Positions 1 to 6,970 of a stretch of 64,000 bases of DNA are shown here, one piece after another. The notes under the pieces were generated by a model. That model was given only the letters and a program-made list of their open reading frames with translations, was not told the DNA's origin and did no database searches. The stretch covers positions 40,022-104,021 of IMG/VR virus record IMGVR_UViG_3300037628_000643. One strand, written 5' to 3'. Each line of letters begins with the position of its first letter. Within the stretch, counting starts at the first letter, position 1. The stretch comes from a virus. The translations under genes were made by a program, and so were the position numbers.

Positions 1-1
1 T

Positions 2-685
2 TATTCGGTGGGCATAGGACATAACGTTTTGCGGGATGCATCAGGCGCTATCAGAACAACAGCAGTAGGTTATGGAGCTGGTGAAAGCGCTGCTTGCAGA
101 GATGGAGTATATTTAGGATACTTAGCAGGACAATATGAGACCCAGAACAATAAACTTTGGATTTCAAACGATACAAATAATTTGATAGAAGGTGATTTTT
201 TTAGTCAATGGGTGAAAGTACACGGTGATTTAGAAGTGACCGATAAAATTGGTATTGGAATACCTGAACCTTCTCAAAAAGTACATATTTGGGAGAACTC
301 TGTTAATCCTGTAGGTATGGCAATTCAGAACTCTGGTACTGGAGACCCAATTCTTCAATTCAAAACTTCTACCTCTACTTATGTTATGGGTATAGATAAT
401 GATAATGGAGACATCTTTAAGATAGATGTTGGTAGCGATATAGGAGTTGTGCCTGCTTTATCAATTGACTTAAATAGGAATGTCGGTATTGGGGTAGATC
501 TTCCAGATGAAAAATTAGAAGTTAATGGTACAATAAAGGCTGCTCAGAATGTTTTGTGTGGCACCTACTTTTATTTAGGTGATCCCGATACTGATGGTTC
601 AGGACGTATATTTATGAGCGGAGGGACTATGATGTTTGAGCATAGATCAGCAGGGCTTTGGGCGGCTATTGGCGGCTTTGGTTAA
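2..685 (+). CDS. Tail fibre/adhesin-like protein, 5' end outside window
   Basis: The frame is already open at base 2 and the GTG at 8 has no convincing ribosome site, so this is probably the 3' part of a longer gene. The visible part has two units of the type Gly-Ile-Gly-x-x-x-Pro-x-x-Lys-Val-x-Ile (GIGIPEPSQKVHI, then GIGVDLPDEKLEVNGTI), the repeat seen in phage tail spikes and fibres with trimeric beta-rich shafts. The product is therefore likely a virion surface fibre. The end is odd: three 10-bp repeats at 652-681 put the frame onto a TAA at 683, while the next frame carries a believable C-terminus up to 744. Family call is by motif only. Confidence 0.6.
   Translation, partial: YSVGIGHNVLRDASGAIRTTAVGYGAGESAACRDGVYLGYLAGQYETQNNKLWISNDTNNLIEGDFFSQWVKVHGDLEVTDKIGIGIPEPSQKVHIWENSVNPVGMAIQNSGTGDPILQFKTSTSTYVMGIDNDNGDIFKIDVGSDIGVVPALSIDLNRNVGIGVDLPDEKLEVNGTIKAAQNVLCGTYFYLGDPDTDGSGRIFMSGGTMMFEHRSAGLWAAIGGFG
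652..681 (+). repeat. Three imperfect 10-bp tandem repeats at fibre 3' end
   Basis: Copies are AGGGCTTTGG (652-661), GCGGCTATTG (662-671) and GCGGCTTTGG (672-681). Removing copies 2 and 3 (20 bp) joins codon TGG at 659 to TTA at 682 and continues 20 codons to TAA at 742-744, including STGIEYTINSGSNW. Copy number therefore decides which C-terminus the fibre has. Confidence 0.6.
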
Positions 686-814
686 GAAGTACAGGTATTG
701 AATACACAATCAACAGCGGCTCGAACTGGATTAGCCTAATATAATAAATATGAAGCATTCTGTCCTGAAGGCCATATTCAGAACATTCAAATGGAATGAG
801 CGCAAGAAATTTAA

Positions 815-823
815 TGGTATAAT
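815..823 (+). promoter_or_regulatory. Extended -10 promoter in 686-863 gap
   Basis: TGGTATAAT is an extended -10 box with no good -35 hexamer, 41 bp before the ATG at 864. The rest of the 178-bp gap has no ORF beyond the out-of-frame fibre tail (682-744). A similar TGnTATAAT box precedes several other late genes here. Confidence 0.45.
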
Positions 824-863
824 TACAATAATTAAAATACTCTATTAATATTAAGGGATACAC

Positions 864-1652
864 ATGAAAAGATTCAGGCCTGCACATACACCAATAGAAG
901 TTGGCCCTACAGGAACGATGGGGGTTCCAACTTTCATTCAAGATCAGACGACATTTCCTCTTGACTTATGGTTTTTGGAGAGATTAAACGATGCAACAAT
1001 TGCAGTTGACACTGTTCTGGGAGCAGCTTCATTCACTGCAACTGCAGGACATGGAATTGTTGATGGAAATGTGATAGAGATAAATAACACTACTACGTTT
1101 ATTCAAGCGATTGTAACGAATGTCGCTACTAATGTAATTACCATTGATCAGCCAATCAATCATGTGTACTTGGCAGCTAGCCAATTAATTGTCAGCAATA
1201 AAAATATGAATGTACTTGGCACTCAAGGGTCTCCTAGGATATTCACTATAGCTCCCGAAGTCGGACAGAAAGGAGATTTTACTCGTATCATCTCTACGCT
1301 AAGTGATGCGTCAGCTATGGATTTCACTACGTTTGGCGGACAGTCTGCTCTTGCTAATGGATGCGTCTTGAGACTTAAACTTGCCGGAGGAGACTTTTTT
1401 AATTTATTTAACTGGAAGACTAACGGTGAGTTCATTGTACGAGCTTTTGACCATAGCTTCCAGACAAAAATAGGAGGCGGTGAGCATAGCTTCACAGCAA
1501 GAAGCACATGGGGTGGTCAAAGCAAAAGAGGCGTGGTTTTAAGGGTAGAAGGAACCCGACTGGAAGAGTTGCAAATACTAGTCCAAGATAATTTAACTGG
1601 CTTGACAGACTTTAATATGGTTGCTCAAGGCCATGCACTACAAGAAGATTAA
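864..1652 (+). CDS. Virion structural protein, unknown (262 aa)
   Basis: A soluble, beta-rich 262-residue protein without membrane segments or recognised motifs. It begins MKRFRPAHTP after a TTAAGGG ribosome site. It lies between a fibre-like gene and the head-tail connector genes, all on one strand, so a head decoration or minor structural role is likely. This is inferred from position only. The residues around 40-110 (ATIAVDTVLGAASFTATAGH and following) resemble the Ig-like or carbohydrate-binding folds of phage surface proteins, but I cannot assign a family. Confidence 0.6.
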   Translation: MKRFRPAHTPIEVGPTGTMGVPTFIQDQTTFPLDLWFLERLNDATIAVDTVLGAASFTATAGHGIVDGNVIEINNTTTFIQAIVTNVATNVITIDQPINHVYLAASQLIVSNKNMNVLGTQGSPRIFTIAPEVGQKGDFTRIISTLSDASAMDFTTFGGQSALANGCVLRLKLAGGDFFNLFNWKTNGEFIVRAFDHSFQTKIGGGEHSFTARSTWGGQSKRGVVLRVEGTRLEELQILVQDNLTGLTDFNMVAQGHALQED

Positions 1653-1665
1653 AGGATAACAAATT

Positions 1666-2196
1666 ATGGCAGTCACGGCAGATAATGTTCCATCAGCAAC
1701 TGCGAACTCATACGCCAGCTTAGTTGACACAAAAGCTATCTGGGATAATGATCCGTATAAAAATGATTATACTGCTTTCCCAGATGATGATATTAGTCGT
1801 GCATTAATTTCGGCTACATCGCAACTTGACGGTGAGTATGGTCATAGATATAAAGGACTGCTATTTGATGATACCTTTGCGTTATTTTATCCAAGAACAA
1901 ATATCGTTGACTCTCGTGGCGTATCAATAACTGACTTTACTATATTCCCACCAGAGGTTGCTTTAGCGGCATCTACTCAGGCTTGGTATATACTACAGTC
2001 TGATAGGGAGGCAGAGGTAAGCGTGTCAGGAACAAAAAAGCAAAAAATGGATGGTTTAGGGGAACTCGTCTTCTTCTCTCCTTCAGAGCAACAATCTGTC
2101 AAGGTAGCATTAATTCATAGTGAAACAAGAGCAATTATTAATCCATACGTTACTGGTGGAACAAGTCAATATGTAACTTTGGTAGGTAGAGGCTGA
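1666..2196 (+). CDS. Head-tail connector of the DnaT-like (DnaT_2) family
   Basis: The N-terminus has the pattern of a phage neck family often annotated as DnaT-like ssDNA-binding: a short Ser/Asn-rich start, ANSYASLVDTKAIWD, then a helical region with DDDISRALISATSQLDGEY. In structural operons this family sits right after head genes and works as a head-tail adaptor; the ssDNA-binding label is historical. The order here (connector, head closure, tail completion, tail terminator, tube) fits the adaptor role. The ATG at 1666 follows AAAGGATAAC. Gap to the next gene is one base. Confidence 0.65.
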   Translation: MAVTADNVPSATANSYASLVDTKAIWDNDPYKNDYTAFPDDDISRALISATSQLDGEYGHRYKGLLFDDTFALFYPRTNIVDSRGVSITDFTIFPPEVALAASTQAWYILQSDREAEVSVSGTKKQKMDGLGELVFFSPSEQQSVKVALIHSETRAIINPYVTGGTSQYVTLVGRG

Positions 2197-2197
2197 T

Positions 2198-2578
2198 ATG
2201 GCTGGCGCAAATGAAATCTTTAATAATCTGTTTGATACTTTTCAGGCTACAGAATTCTTCCAAGATGCCATCTACCCGTTCTCGTGGACAGAATCCGTAT
2301 CTGGTGGAATAAATAGGGATACAGGTGCACAAGTAATTACAGATACAATTTATTCGTCTGATGCTTTTTTATTGAACCCATCAAAAAGTGAACGTCCAAG
2401 CCAGTCTATATTCAAAGATATTCAAGCAGGTGACGTTGTTGCTATGGTACAGACAAATGAGCTAATAAAGAAACCACCAATAGACACTACTGTGACATTC
2501 AATGGCGAAGATCATGTATGCAAAGAAATCGTCAGCGACCCTGTCGGTGTATCTTGGAAGTTCTTACTTAGGAGATGA
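2198..2578 (+). CDS. Probable head-closure/neck protein (126 aa)
   Basis: A small acidic beta-rich protein placed between the connector and the tail-completion gene. The end (TTVTFNGEDHVCKEIVSDPVG) is typical in style of head-closure proteins such as those of the gp16/SPP1 group, which have a small beta-barrel. I see no decisive motif, and the call rests on order and size. Its TGA at 2576 is one base before the next start, and an AGGAGA ribosome site for that gene lies inside this frame. Confidence 0.5.
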   Translation: MAGANEIFNNLFDTFQATEFFQDAIYPFSWTESVSGGINRDTGAQVITDTIYSSDAFLLNPSKSERPSQSIFKDIQAGDVVAMVQTNELIKKPPIDTTVTFNGEDHVCKEIVSDPVGVSWKFLLRR

Positions 2579-2579
2579 T

Positions 2580-2984
2580 ATGTTCAATATTGATGCAAGA
2601 GACTTATTGAATATCCCTGATGATATAATCAAAGAAATTGATCCTGCGATTCGCAAAGGTGCTATTATGGGTTCAAAATCAGTGGTCGCTAATAGTCCCG
2701 TATTAACAGGCTTATTCAAGGGAAACTGGAATGTTTCTCTAAACGAAACTTTTGATGGATCATTCTCAACTGAAGATCCATCAGGAAAATCAACACTTTC
2801 AAAAATGATTCAAAAAATAAATTCTTTCTCTATAAAGAAAGACAAGATGCTTTTTATACAAAATAATGTTTTAAATTCTGAAGAGCATGAATTTTATGCA
2901 GAGACAGTGGGCTACGACTTTAGCAAAAGCACTGCACTTAATATCGTAAAAAGCGCAGTCGTATCAGTGGATGCAATTAGATGA
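2580..2984 (+). CDS. Tail-completion protein, HK97 gp10-like (134 aa)
   Basis: The start chosen is ATG 2580, because AGGAGA lies just before it and an earlier in-frame ATG at 2502 would lie deep in the previous gene. The protein starts with acidic helices and has VANSPVLTGLFKGNW around residues 38-52; the Ser-Pro-Val-x-Thr-Gly-x-Phe/Leu-Lys/Arg-x-x-Trp signature is common in HK97 gp10-type tail-completion proteins. It overlaps the next gene by ATGA, which suggests coupled translation. Confidence 0.65.
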   Translation: MFNIDARDLLNIPDDIIKEIDPAIRKGAIMGSKSVVANSPVLTGLFKGNWNVSLNETFDGSFSTEDPSGKSTLSKMIQKINSFSIKKDKMLFIQNNVLNSEEHEFYAETVGYDFSKSTALNIVKSAVVSVDAIR

Positions 2985-3478
2985 ATTCATTTAAAAAAGA
3001 CCTTACAGCAATTTTCGTAGAGAATTTCAGTGAAGATATAATTGCTTATTTTGCTGATGGCTATCACAACGGGCCAACCGATTTCGGTAGTAGCTTTATT
3101 GATATGTCGGACTTCACCCCAACAACTCCAAATGAACAGCCTACGGAAGGCTCGTGGATGCGCATATCGATTGATGAAGGAGTGGTCGCCAATGACGCAA
3201 TTACGAATGGGGTAATAAAAGCAAAGCGAATGATTGGATTCGTTCAGTTCGACCTACTTTGGCATGAAGATGTTTCAAGCAAAGTTATTGATGAAACAAT
3301 AGAACCAGCGTTAGACCTGCTGTACCTAAATACAAGCTTTCGAGGTAGTGATGGAGATTCAGAAATATTTAATCAGCAGGATGTTCCCAAAGATACCATA
3401 ATAACAAGGGCCACAGGTAATAATGTCTGGAGTAAAAAGGAGCTCATATACCCATTTGTTTTGAGATATCTAGCTTGA
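2981..3478 (+). CDS. Probable tail terminator protein (165 aa)
   Basis: The gene follows the tail-completion gene by an ATGA overlap. Its length and pattern (Trp-Met-Arg-Ile-Ser near residue 59, then a beta strand FVQFDLLWHED) match the gpU/DUF4128-like tail terminators that cap the tube and join it to the neck. It is separated from the tube gene by an inserted endonuclease gene at 3532. Its TGA stop lies inside the TTGACA box of the next promoter. Confidence 0.55.
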   Translation: MNSFKKDLTAIFVENFSEDIIAYFADGYHNGPTDFGSSFIDMSDFTPTTPNEQPTEGSWMRISIDEGVVANDAITNGVIKAKRMIGFVQFDLLWHEDVSSKVIDETIEPALDLLYLNTSFRGSDGDSEIFNQQDVPKDTIITRATGNNVWSKKELIYPFVLRYLA

Positions 3479-3502
3479 CATGAAATAGCTTTGTGGCATA
3501 AT
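3475..3502 (+). promoter_or_regulatory. Strong promoter for inserted endonuclease
   Basis: TTGACA at 3475-3480, 16-bp spacer, CATAAT at 3497-3502 with an upstream TG making an extended -10. The -35 box includes the TGA stop of the previous gene. It would give the endonuclease gene at 3532 transcription independent of the tail operon. Confidence 0.7.
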
Positions 3503-3531
3503 TAATTATTATTTATGATTAGGAGTCATTA

Positions 3532-4620
3532 ATGCCAAAAAAACTTTCACAAGATGAAGTTATTGAAAAATTCAAGGAAGCCCATGGAGATGGTACTTAT
3601 GACTACTCTCTTGTGGAATATAAATCAAGTAAACTAAAGGTAAAAATAATATGCAAAAAACACAAAGGGGTTTTTGAGCAAGCTCCAGTGGCTCATTATA
3701 ATGGGCACAGGTGTGTGGTATGCTATGGGACACTGCTAAAAAACACAGAGTCATTTGTAGTTTCAGCGAGAAAAGTTCACGGTTATGAATTTGACTACGG
3801 CGAATCGAATTACAAGGGAAGTACCGAAAAAGTCATAATTACATGCAGCAAGGGACACAGGTTCAGTCAAACAGCGGCTGTGCACCTTTCTGGTAGTGGC
3901 TGCAAGGTATGTAACTTTGCTGGTAACTCACCTCCGATGATGACTCAGGAAGAATTTATCTCAAGATCTAAAAAAATACACAAAGGGAAGTATAATTACT
4001 CATCGGTAGTGTATCTTGGTTCAGCGTTAAACGTGGAAATACTATGTGATTGTGGGCATACATTTCACCAATCAGCAACCAACCATTTACAGGGGGCAGG
4101 TTGCGTCAAATGTAGAGATAAAAAAACTAGCGAAACAAGCAGGTTGACACAAAAAGAGTTCATAGATAGGTGCACCAGTGTTCATGGGGATAAATATAAA
4201 TACAACAAAACGAAATATAGACTATCTACAGAAAAGGTGACAATAACTTGTCGAGAGCATGGTGATTTCCGCCAAAATGCAAAAAACCATTATTCCAGCG
4301 GGGCAGGGTGTCCATCTTGTGCCAGCCATGGTTTTGATGGAAATAAAGACGGATACTTATACTTGATTCACTCTTTATGCGGTAAATATATGAAGATAGG
4401 AATTACAAGAGATATAGGTAGCAGACAAAAATCTATTACTAGAGACACTCCATTCGGAATTGTTCTTGTGGATAGCATAAAGATGGGCGGGTACGAAGCA
4501 ATGGATCTAGAGAAAACATTACACAAGCTATTTACGCCAGCGGGCTTCTCTGGATTTGACGGGTACACAGAATGGTTTAAACGAGACCTTGATGATCTCA
4601 AGGCATTATTCGTGTTATAA
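3532..4620 (+). CDS. GIY-YIG/T5orf172-like endonuclease with four zinc-ribbon repeats
   Basis: Four repeats of about 60-70 residues fill residues 1-270. Each has the order F-x-x-x-x-x-x-HG-x-Y-x-Y, a beta strand ending in Cys, His-x-x-x-Phe-x-Gln, and a closing Gly-x-x-Cys-x-x-Cys, the layout of DUF723-type zinc-binding repeats. The last ~95 residues (YLYLIHSLCGKYMKIGITRD and on) match the T5orf172/MUG113 branch of GIY-YIG nucleases. The repeats probably bind DNA and the C-terminal domain cuts it. It sits between two tail genes that normally adjoin, has its own promoter and is likely a free-standing homing endonuclease. Nuclease activity is inferred. Confidence 0.75.
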   Translation: MPKKLSQDEVIEKFKEAHGDGTYDYSLVEYKSSKLKVKIICKKHKGVFEQAPVAHYNGHRCVVCYGTLLKNTESFVVSARKVHGYEFDYGESNYKGSTEKVIITCSKGHRFSQTAAVHLSGSGCKVCNFAGNSPPMMTQEEFISRSKKIHKGKYNYSSVVYLGSALNVEILCDCGHTFHQSATNHLQGAGCVKCRDKKTSETSRLTQKEFIDRCTSVHGDKYKYNKTKYRLSTEKVTITCREHGDFRQNAKNHYSSGAGCPSCASHGFDGNKDGYLYLIHSLCGKYMKIGITRDIGSRQKSITRDTPFGIVLVDSIKMGGYEAMDLEKTLHKLFTPAGFSGFDGYTEWFKRDLDDLKALFVL

Positions 4621-4627
4621 TCACACG
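4611..4627 (+). promoter_or_regulatory. Extended -10 in small hairpin before tube gene
   Basis: TGTTATAAT (4613-4621) lies between arms CGTGT (4611-4615) and ACACG (4623-4627), so the TATAAT is in the loop. It overlaps the stop codon of the endonuclease gene and is 38 bp before the tube gene. No clear -35 is visible. Confidence 0.45.
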
Positions 4628-4658
4628 ATACATTAATTTTTTTCAAAAGGTGACTTAA

Positions 4659-5846
4659 ATGGCAGGCTCTTCTATCCAAGGAAACTCGATTGTCCACGCT
4701 ATGGTACTTCAAGCAAGTGCAGTTTCTGGGAGTCCTTTAACGCCTACGTTCGACATCCTTCCAAGGACGAGCGGTGACATTGATATCGCCAAATCGTTCA
4801 CTCAAAGTGAACTGGTAGATCCGACCAGACAGCCTTCGTTCAATGTGACCACAGGTTCTGAAATTGCAGGCTCCATCGAGAGTGAACTTGCGGTAGATAC
4901 TCCCGTGCTTCAGACGATAGTGCAAGGCACCATGCAGAATACATACGTTACTGCTATATCATTCAATGGTTCGGCGACATTTACCAACGGAACGTCAAGT
5001 ATTCTTGCAATCGGAGCATTTACTAACGCAGTCGTTGGTCAGTTTATCGGCGTCTTTGGAACTGTAAGCAATGACGGGGTATTCAAAATTACTACGGTTA
5101 CGGACAACGACAACGTGGTGGTGAGCGGAGCACCAACAGATGAAACAATCTCTTGTGATATAGTCTCAAAGGCAATCAGAAACTCCAATGTACAGCAAGG
5201 TTTAACGGTACAGAAACGAATTCCTACTGACTCTGGTATCATTTACAAGACTTTCGAAAACTGTCAAATAGGTACTTTAAATCTATCTATTACTACTGGC
5301 TCAATTGTTACTCTTAATTATGATCTTATCGGACTGGACAAAATCGCTGGCGATGCCATCGTCTCTGGCCAAACAGATAATCCCCTTGATGCATCTCGTG
5401 TAGCTGGTTCTGTTAATGATGTTGTTGAGTTCTGGATTGATGGAATCGCACAAACCACTGATTCAGTTTGCTTTACAGATTTTACGATTTCCGTCGACAA
5501 TTCAGCTCAGTCAAATCCAGCGATTGGCAAGGAAGGTGCTTGTTCTATCAGTTTCTCGCAAGCAGTAGTAACCGGAACTTTAGTATCTTATGTAGACGGA
5601 ACTGACACAACTACAGCAAATAGCGAAGTAGCAAAGCGTGATGCTGAAACACTCTTTAGTCTTGCAGTCGTAATGAAAGATGTTGATGGAAACATTCTTG
5701 TTATCTCAATGCCTTCTATCCAGTACACTGAACTTACTCAGTCTGATACAGCCAACGGCGATGTGCTGAAAAACAACGGAACCTTCTCTGGAAACGGAAA
5801 AGCTTCTGGGTACGCAATCGAGTTTGACTTTATCGCTGCACCATAA
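4659..5846 (+). CDS. Major tail tube protein (395 aa)
   Basis: This protein is Ser/Thr-rich and beta-rich, with no transmembrane helix. Its N-terminus (SFTQSELVDPTRQPSFNVTTGSEIAGSIESEL) has the arrangement common in siphovirus tube proteins, and the segment at about residues 90-165 (AISFNGSATFTNGTSSI and following) looks like an inserted Ig-like or surface domain. It is followed at once by a terminator, as expected for a highly expressed structural gene, then by chaperones and the tape measure. The order gives most of the confidence. Confidence 0.75.
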   Translation: MAGSSIQGNSIVHAMVLQASAVSGSPLTPTFDILPRTSGDIDIAKSFTQSELVDPTRQPSFNVTTGSEIAGSIESELAVDTPVLQTIVQGTMQNTYVTAISFNGSATFTNGTSSILAIGAFTNAVVGQFIGVFGTVSNDGVFKITTVTDNDNVVVSGAPTDETISCDIVSKAIRNSNVQQGLTVQKRIPTDSGIIYKTFENCQIGTLNLSITTGSIVTLNYDLIGLDKIAGDAIVSGQTDNPLDASRVAGSVNDVVEFWIDGIAQTTDSVCFTDFTISVDNSAQSNPAIGKEGACSISFSQAVVTGTLVSYVDGTDTTTANSEVAKRDAETLFSLAVVMKDVDGNILVISMPSIQYTELTQSDTANGDVLKNNGTFSGNGKASGYAIEFDFIAAP

Positions 5847-5869
5847 ACATAACTGTAGTATACTGCTTT

Positions 5870-5897
5870 GGCGTACATATGTGCGCCATTTTTTTTA
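5870..5897 (+). terminator. Rho-independent terminator after tube gene
   Basis: Stem GGCGTAC (5870-5876) with GTGCGCC (5881-5887), one G-U pair, loop ATAT, then nine T residues. Probably partial, because the chaperone and tape-measure genes follow on the same strand. Confidence 0.75.
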
Positions 5898-5917
5898 CCA
5901 AAACTAGGAGTTATAAT

Positions 5918-6256
5918 ATGAAAATTGCCATAACATCTCATACTGGTTTTTATGATGCACAAGATGAGCATGATTTCACTGGCGAAGGGTTTGTTATTAA
6001 ACCAATCGATAATACATCAGAGGAATGGGCTGAAGGCTGCATAACTGGAGTCTCTGAGTTAATGACCATATTATCTAGCGAACTAATGTTTATTGCAATT
6101 GACGATAACGAAATCGATGACTTCGTTGGGATTTCAGAAGAACTAGCAACAACTTTAACAGGGACTGCTTTTAGTGATATAGAAATCATTGATTGCAGGA
6201 ATAAAAATGCAAAAGAAACCGTTTCAATTTTACTTGCACAGGAAAAAACACAATGA
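5918..6256 (+). CDS. Small acidic tail-region protein (112 aa)
   Basis: The start is ATG 5918, after CTAGGAG; an upstream GTG at 5879 would lie inside the terminator hairpin. The protein is acidic, with HDFTGEGFVIKPIDN near the N-terminus, and lies between tube and chaperone genes. It ends by an ATGA overlap with the chaperone gene. I recognise no family; a tail-assembly role is possible from position. Confidence 0.6.
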   Translation: MKIAITSHTGFYDAQDEHDFTGEGFVIKPIDNTSEEWAEGCITGVSELMTILSSELMFIAIDDNEIDDFVGISEELATTLTGTAFSDIEIIDCRNKNAKETVSILLAQEKTQ

Positions 6257-6624
6257 AGAAAAAGTTAAAAATCGGCTTTAAAGATCGGAGTCCAAAAGAA
6301 GTAATAATCGATAAAGTTACTTTCATGGTCAAGCCAATGGCTCAAGAAACCATGACAGGACTGGCTCTTTATAGTCAAGGCATCAAAGACACTCTATTGT
6401 CATTAGGTATGAAAAAAGAGTTCGTAAAGACTCATATTACCGGATGGTCTGACCTTTACGATGAAGACGGAGACGAGGTTGAGTACACACAGGAGCTTGC
6501 TGTAGAATATCTAACAGACGATGATTATGACGATCTTCTTATGATGCTTTACTGGAAATCAATCGAGTCTGCAAACATTGATGCAGAGGAAAAAGAGAAA
6601 AATAAAGACAAAGCAAAAAAGTAA
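6253..6624 (+). CDS. Tail assembly chaperone, upstream frame (gpG-like)
   Basis: A 123-residue protein between tube and tape measure, the standard place for tail assembly chaperones, which coat the tape measure before tube polymerisation. It starts with a beta strand (MKKKLKIGFKD) and ends in a charged Lys/Glu/Asp tail. Its last two sense codons, AAA AAG, form with the preceding A a slippery heptamer directly before TAA 6622-6624. Normal termination gives the short form; slippage gives a longer fusion with the next frame. Confidence 0.75.
   Translation: MKKKLKIGFKDRSPKEVIIDKVTFMVKPMAQETMTGLALYSQGIKDTLLSLGMKKEFVKTHITGWSDLYDEDGDEVEYTQELAVEYLTDDDYDDLLMMLYWKSIESANIDAEEKEKNKDKAKK
6615..6621 (+). 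promoter_or_regulatory. A AAA AAG -1 frameshift site
   Basis: The heptamer A AAA AAG (6615-6621) is in phase with the 6253 frame and abuts the stop TAA. A slip by -1 continues GTA ATT TCC CAG and enters the frame that runs to 6935 without meeting a stop. This is the classical gpG/gpGT arrangement. I did not identify a strong stimulatory pseudoknot by eye. Confidence 0.8.
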
Positions 6625-6935
6625 TTTCCCAGCAGCTTTTTGAGGCAAATGTGAAACCGCATGAGCTTGCAATGCTAAAGTCTCGCGGAATGATAAAAGC
6701 CCCAGAAAGTAATGATGATGTTGACGAAGCTATAAGATGGTATTACTCAACAATCTCTGCCAGAGGCCACGATTATGCTGCTGGGCTTATTATGAAGCTA
6801 ACATGGGATCATGTAAAATCTCTGGTTGGATATGAACCTACATTCCTGTCAACAAGAGATTTGGCTTTTTATTGCTTTGTACTTGATTCTGTATACCTAG
6901 AATTCTTGGTTGAGAACAAAGAGAAGCCTAAATGA
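6621..6935 (+). CDS. Tail assembly chaperone, frameshift extension (gpT-like)
   Basis: After the -1 slip the reading continues ISQQLFEANVKPHELAMLKS to TGA at 6933-6935, adding 104 residues for a fusion of about 227. A separate GTG start at 6651 would give 94 residues, but the ribosome site there is poor and the ISQQLFEAN residues upstream look like coding sequence, so the fusion is the better model. The domain has DEAIRWYYSTISARGHDYAAG and is helical. The tape measure gene follows. Confidence 0.75.
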   Translation, partial: VISQQLFEANVKPHELAMLKSRGMIKAPESNDDVDEAIRWYYSTISARGHDYAAGLIMKLTWDHVKSLVGYEPTFLSTRDLAFYCFVLDSVYLEFLVENKEKPK

Positions 6936-6941
6936 TATAAT
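6933..6941 (+). promoter_or_regulatory. Extended -10 before tape measure
   Basis: TGATATAAT overlaps the TGA stop of the chaperone extension and lies 30 bp before the tape-measure ATG. No clear -35 hexamer; assigned as one of the recurring TGnTATAAT boxes. Confidence 0.4.
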
Positions 6942-6970
6942 AGGAATACCATTAACTGTGAGCATCTATA

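Noticed and set aside
5859-5897. Promoter TATACT in front of the tube-gene terminator
   Set aside because: No good -35 at the right distance and the start would lie at the beginning of the hairpin; treated as terminator only.
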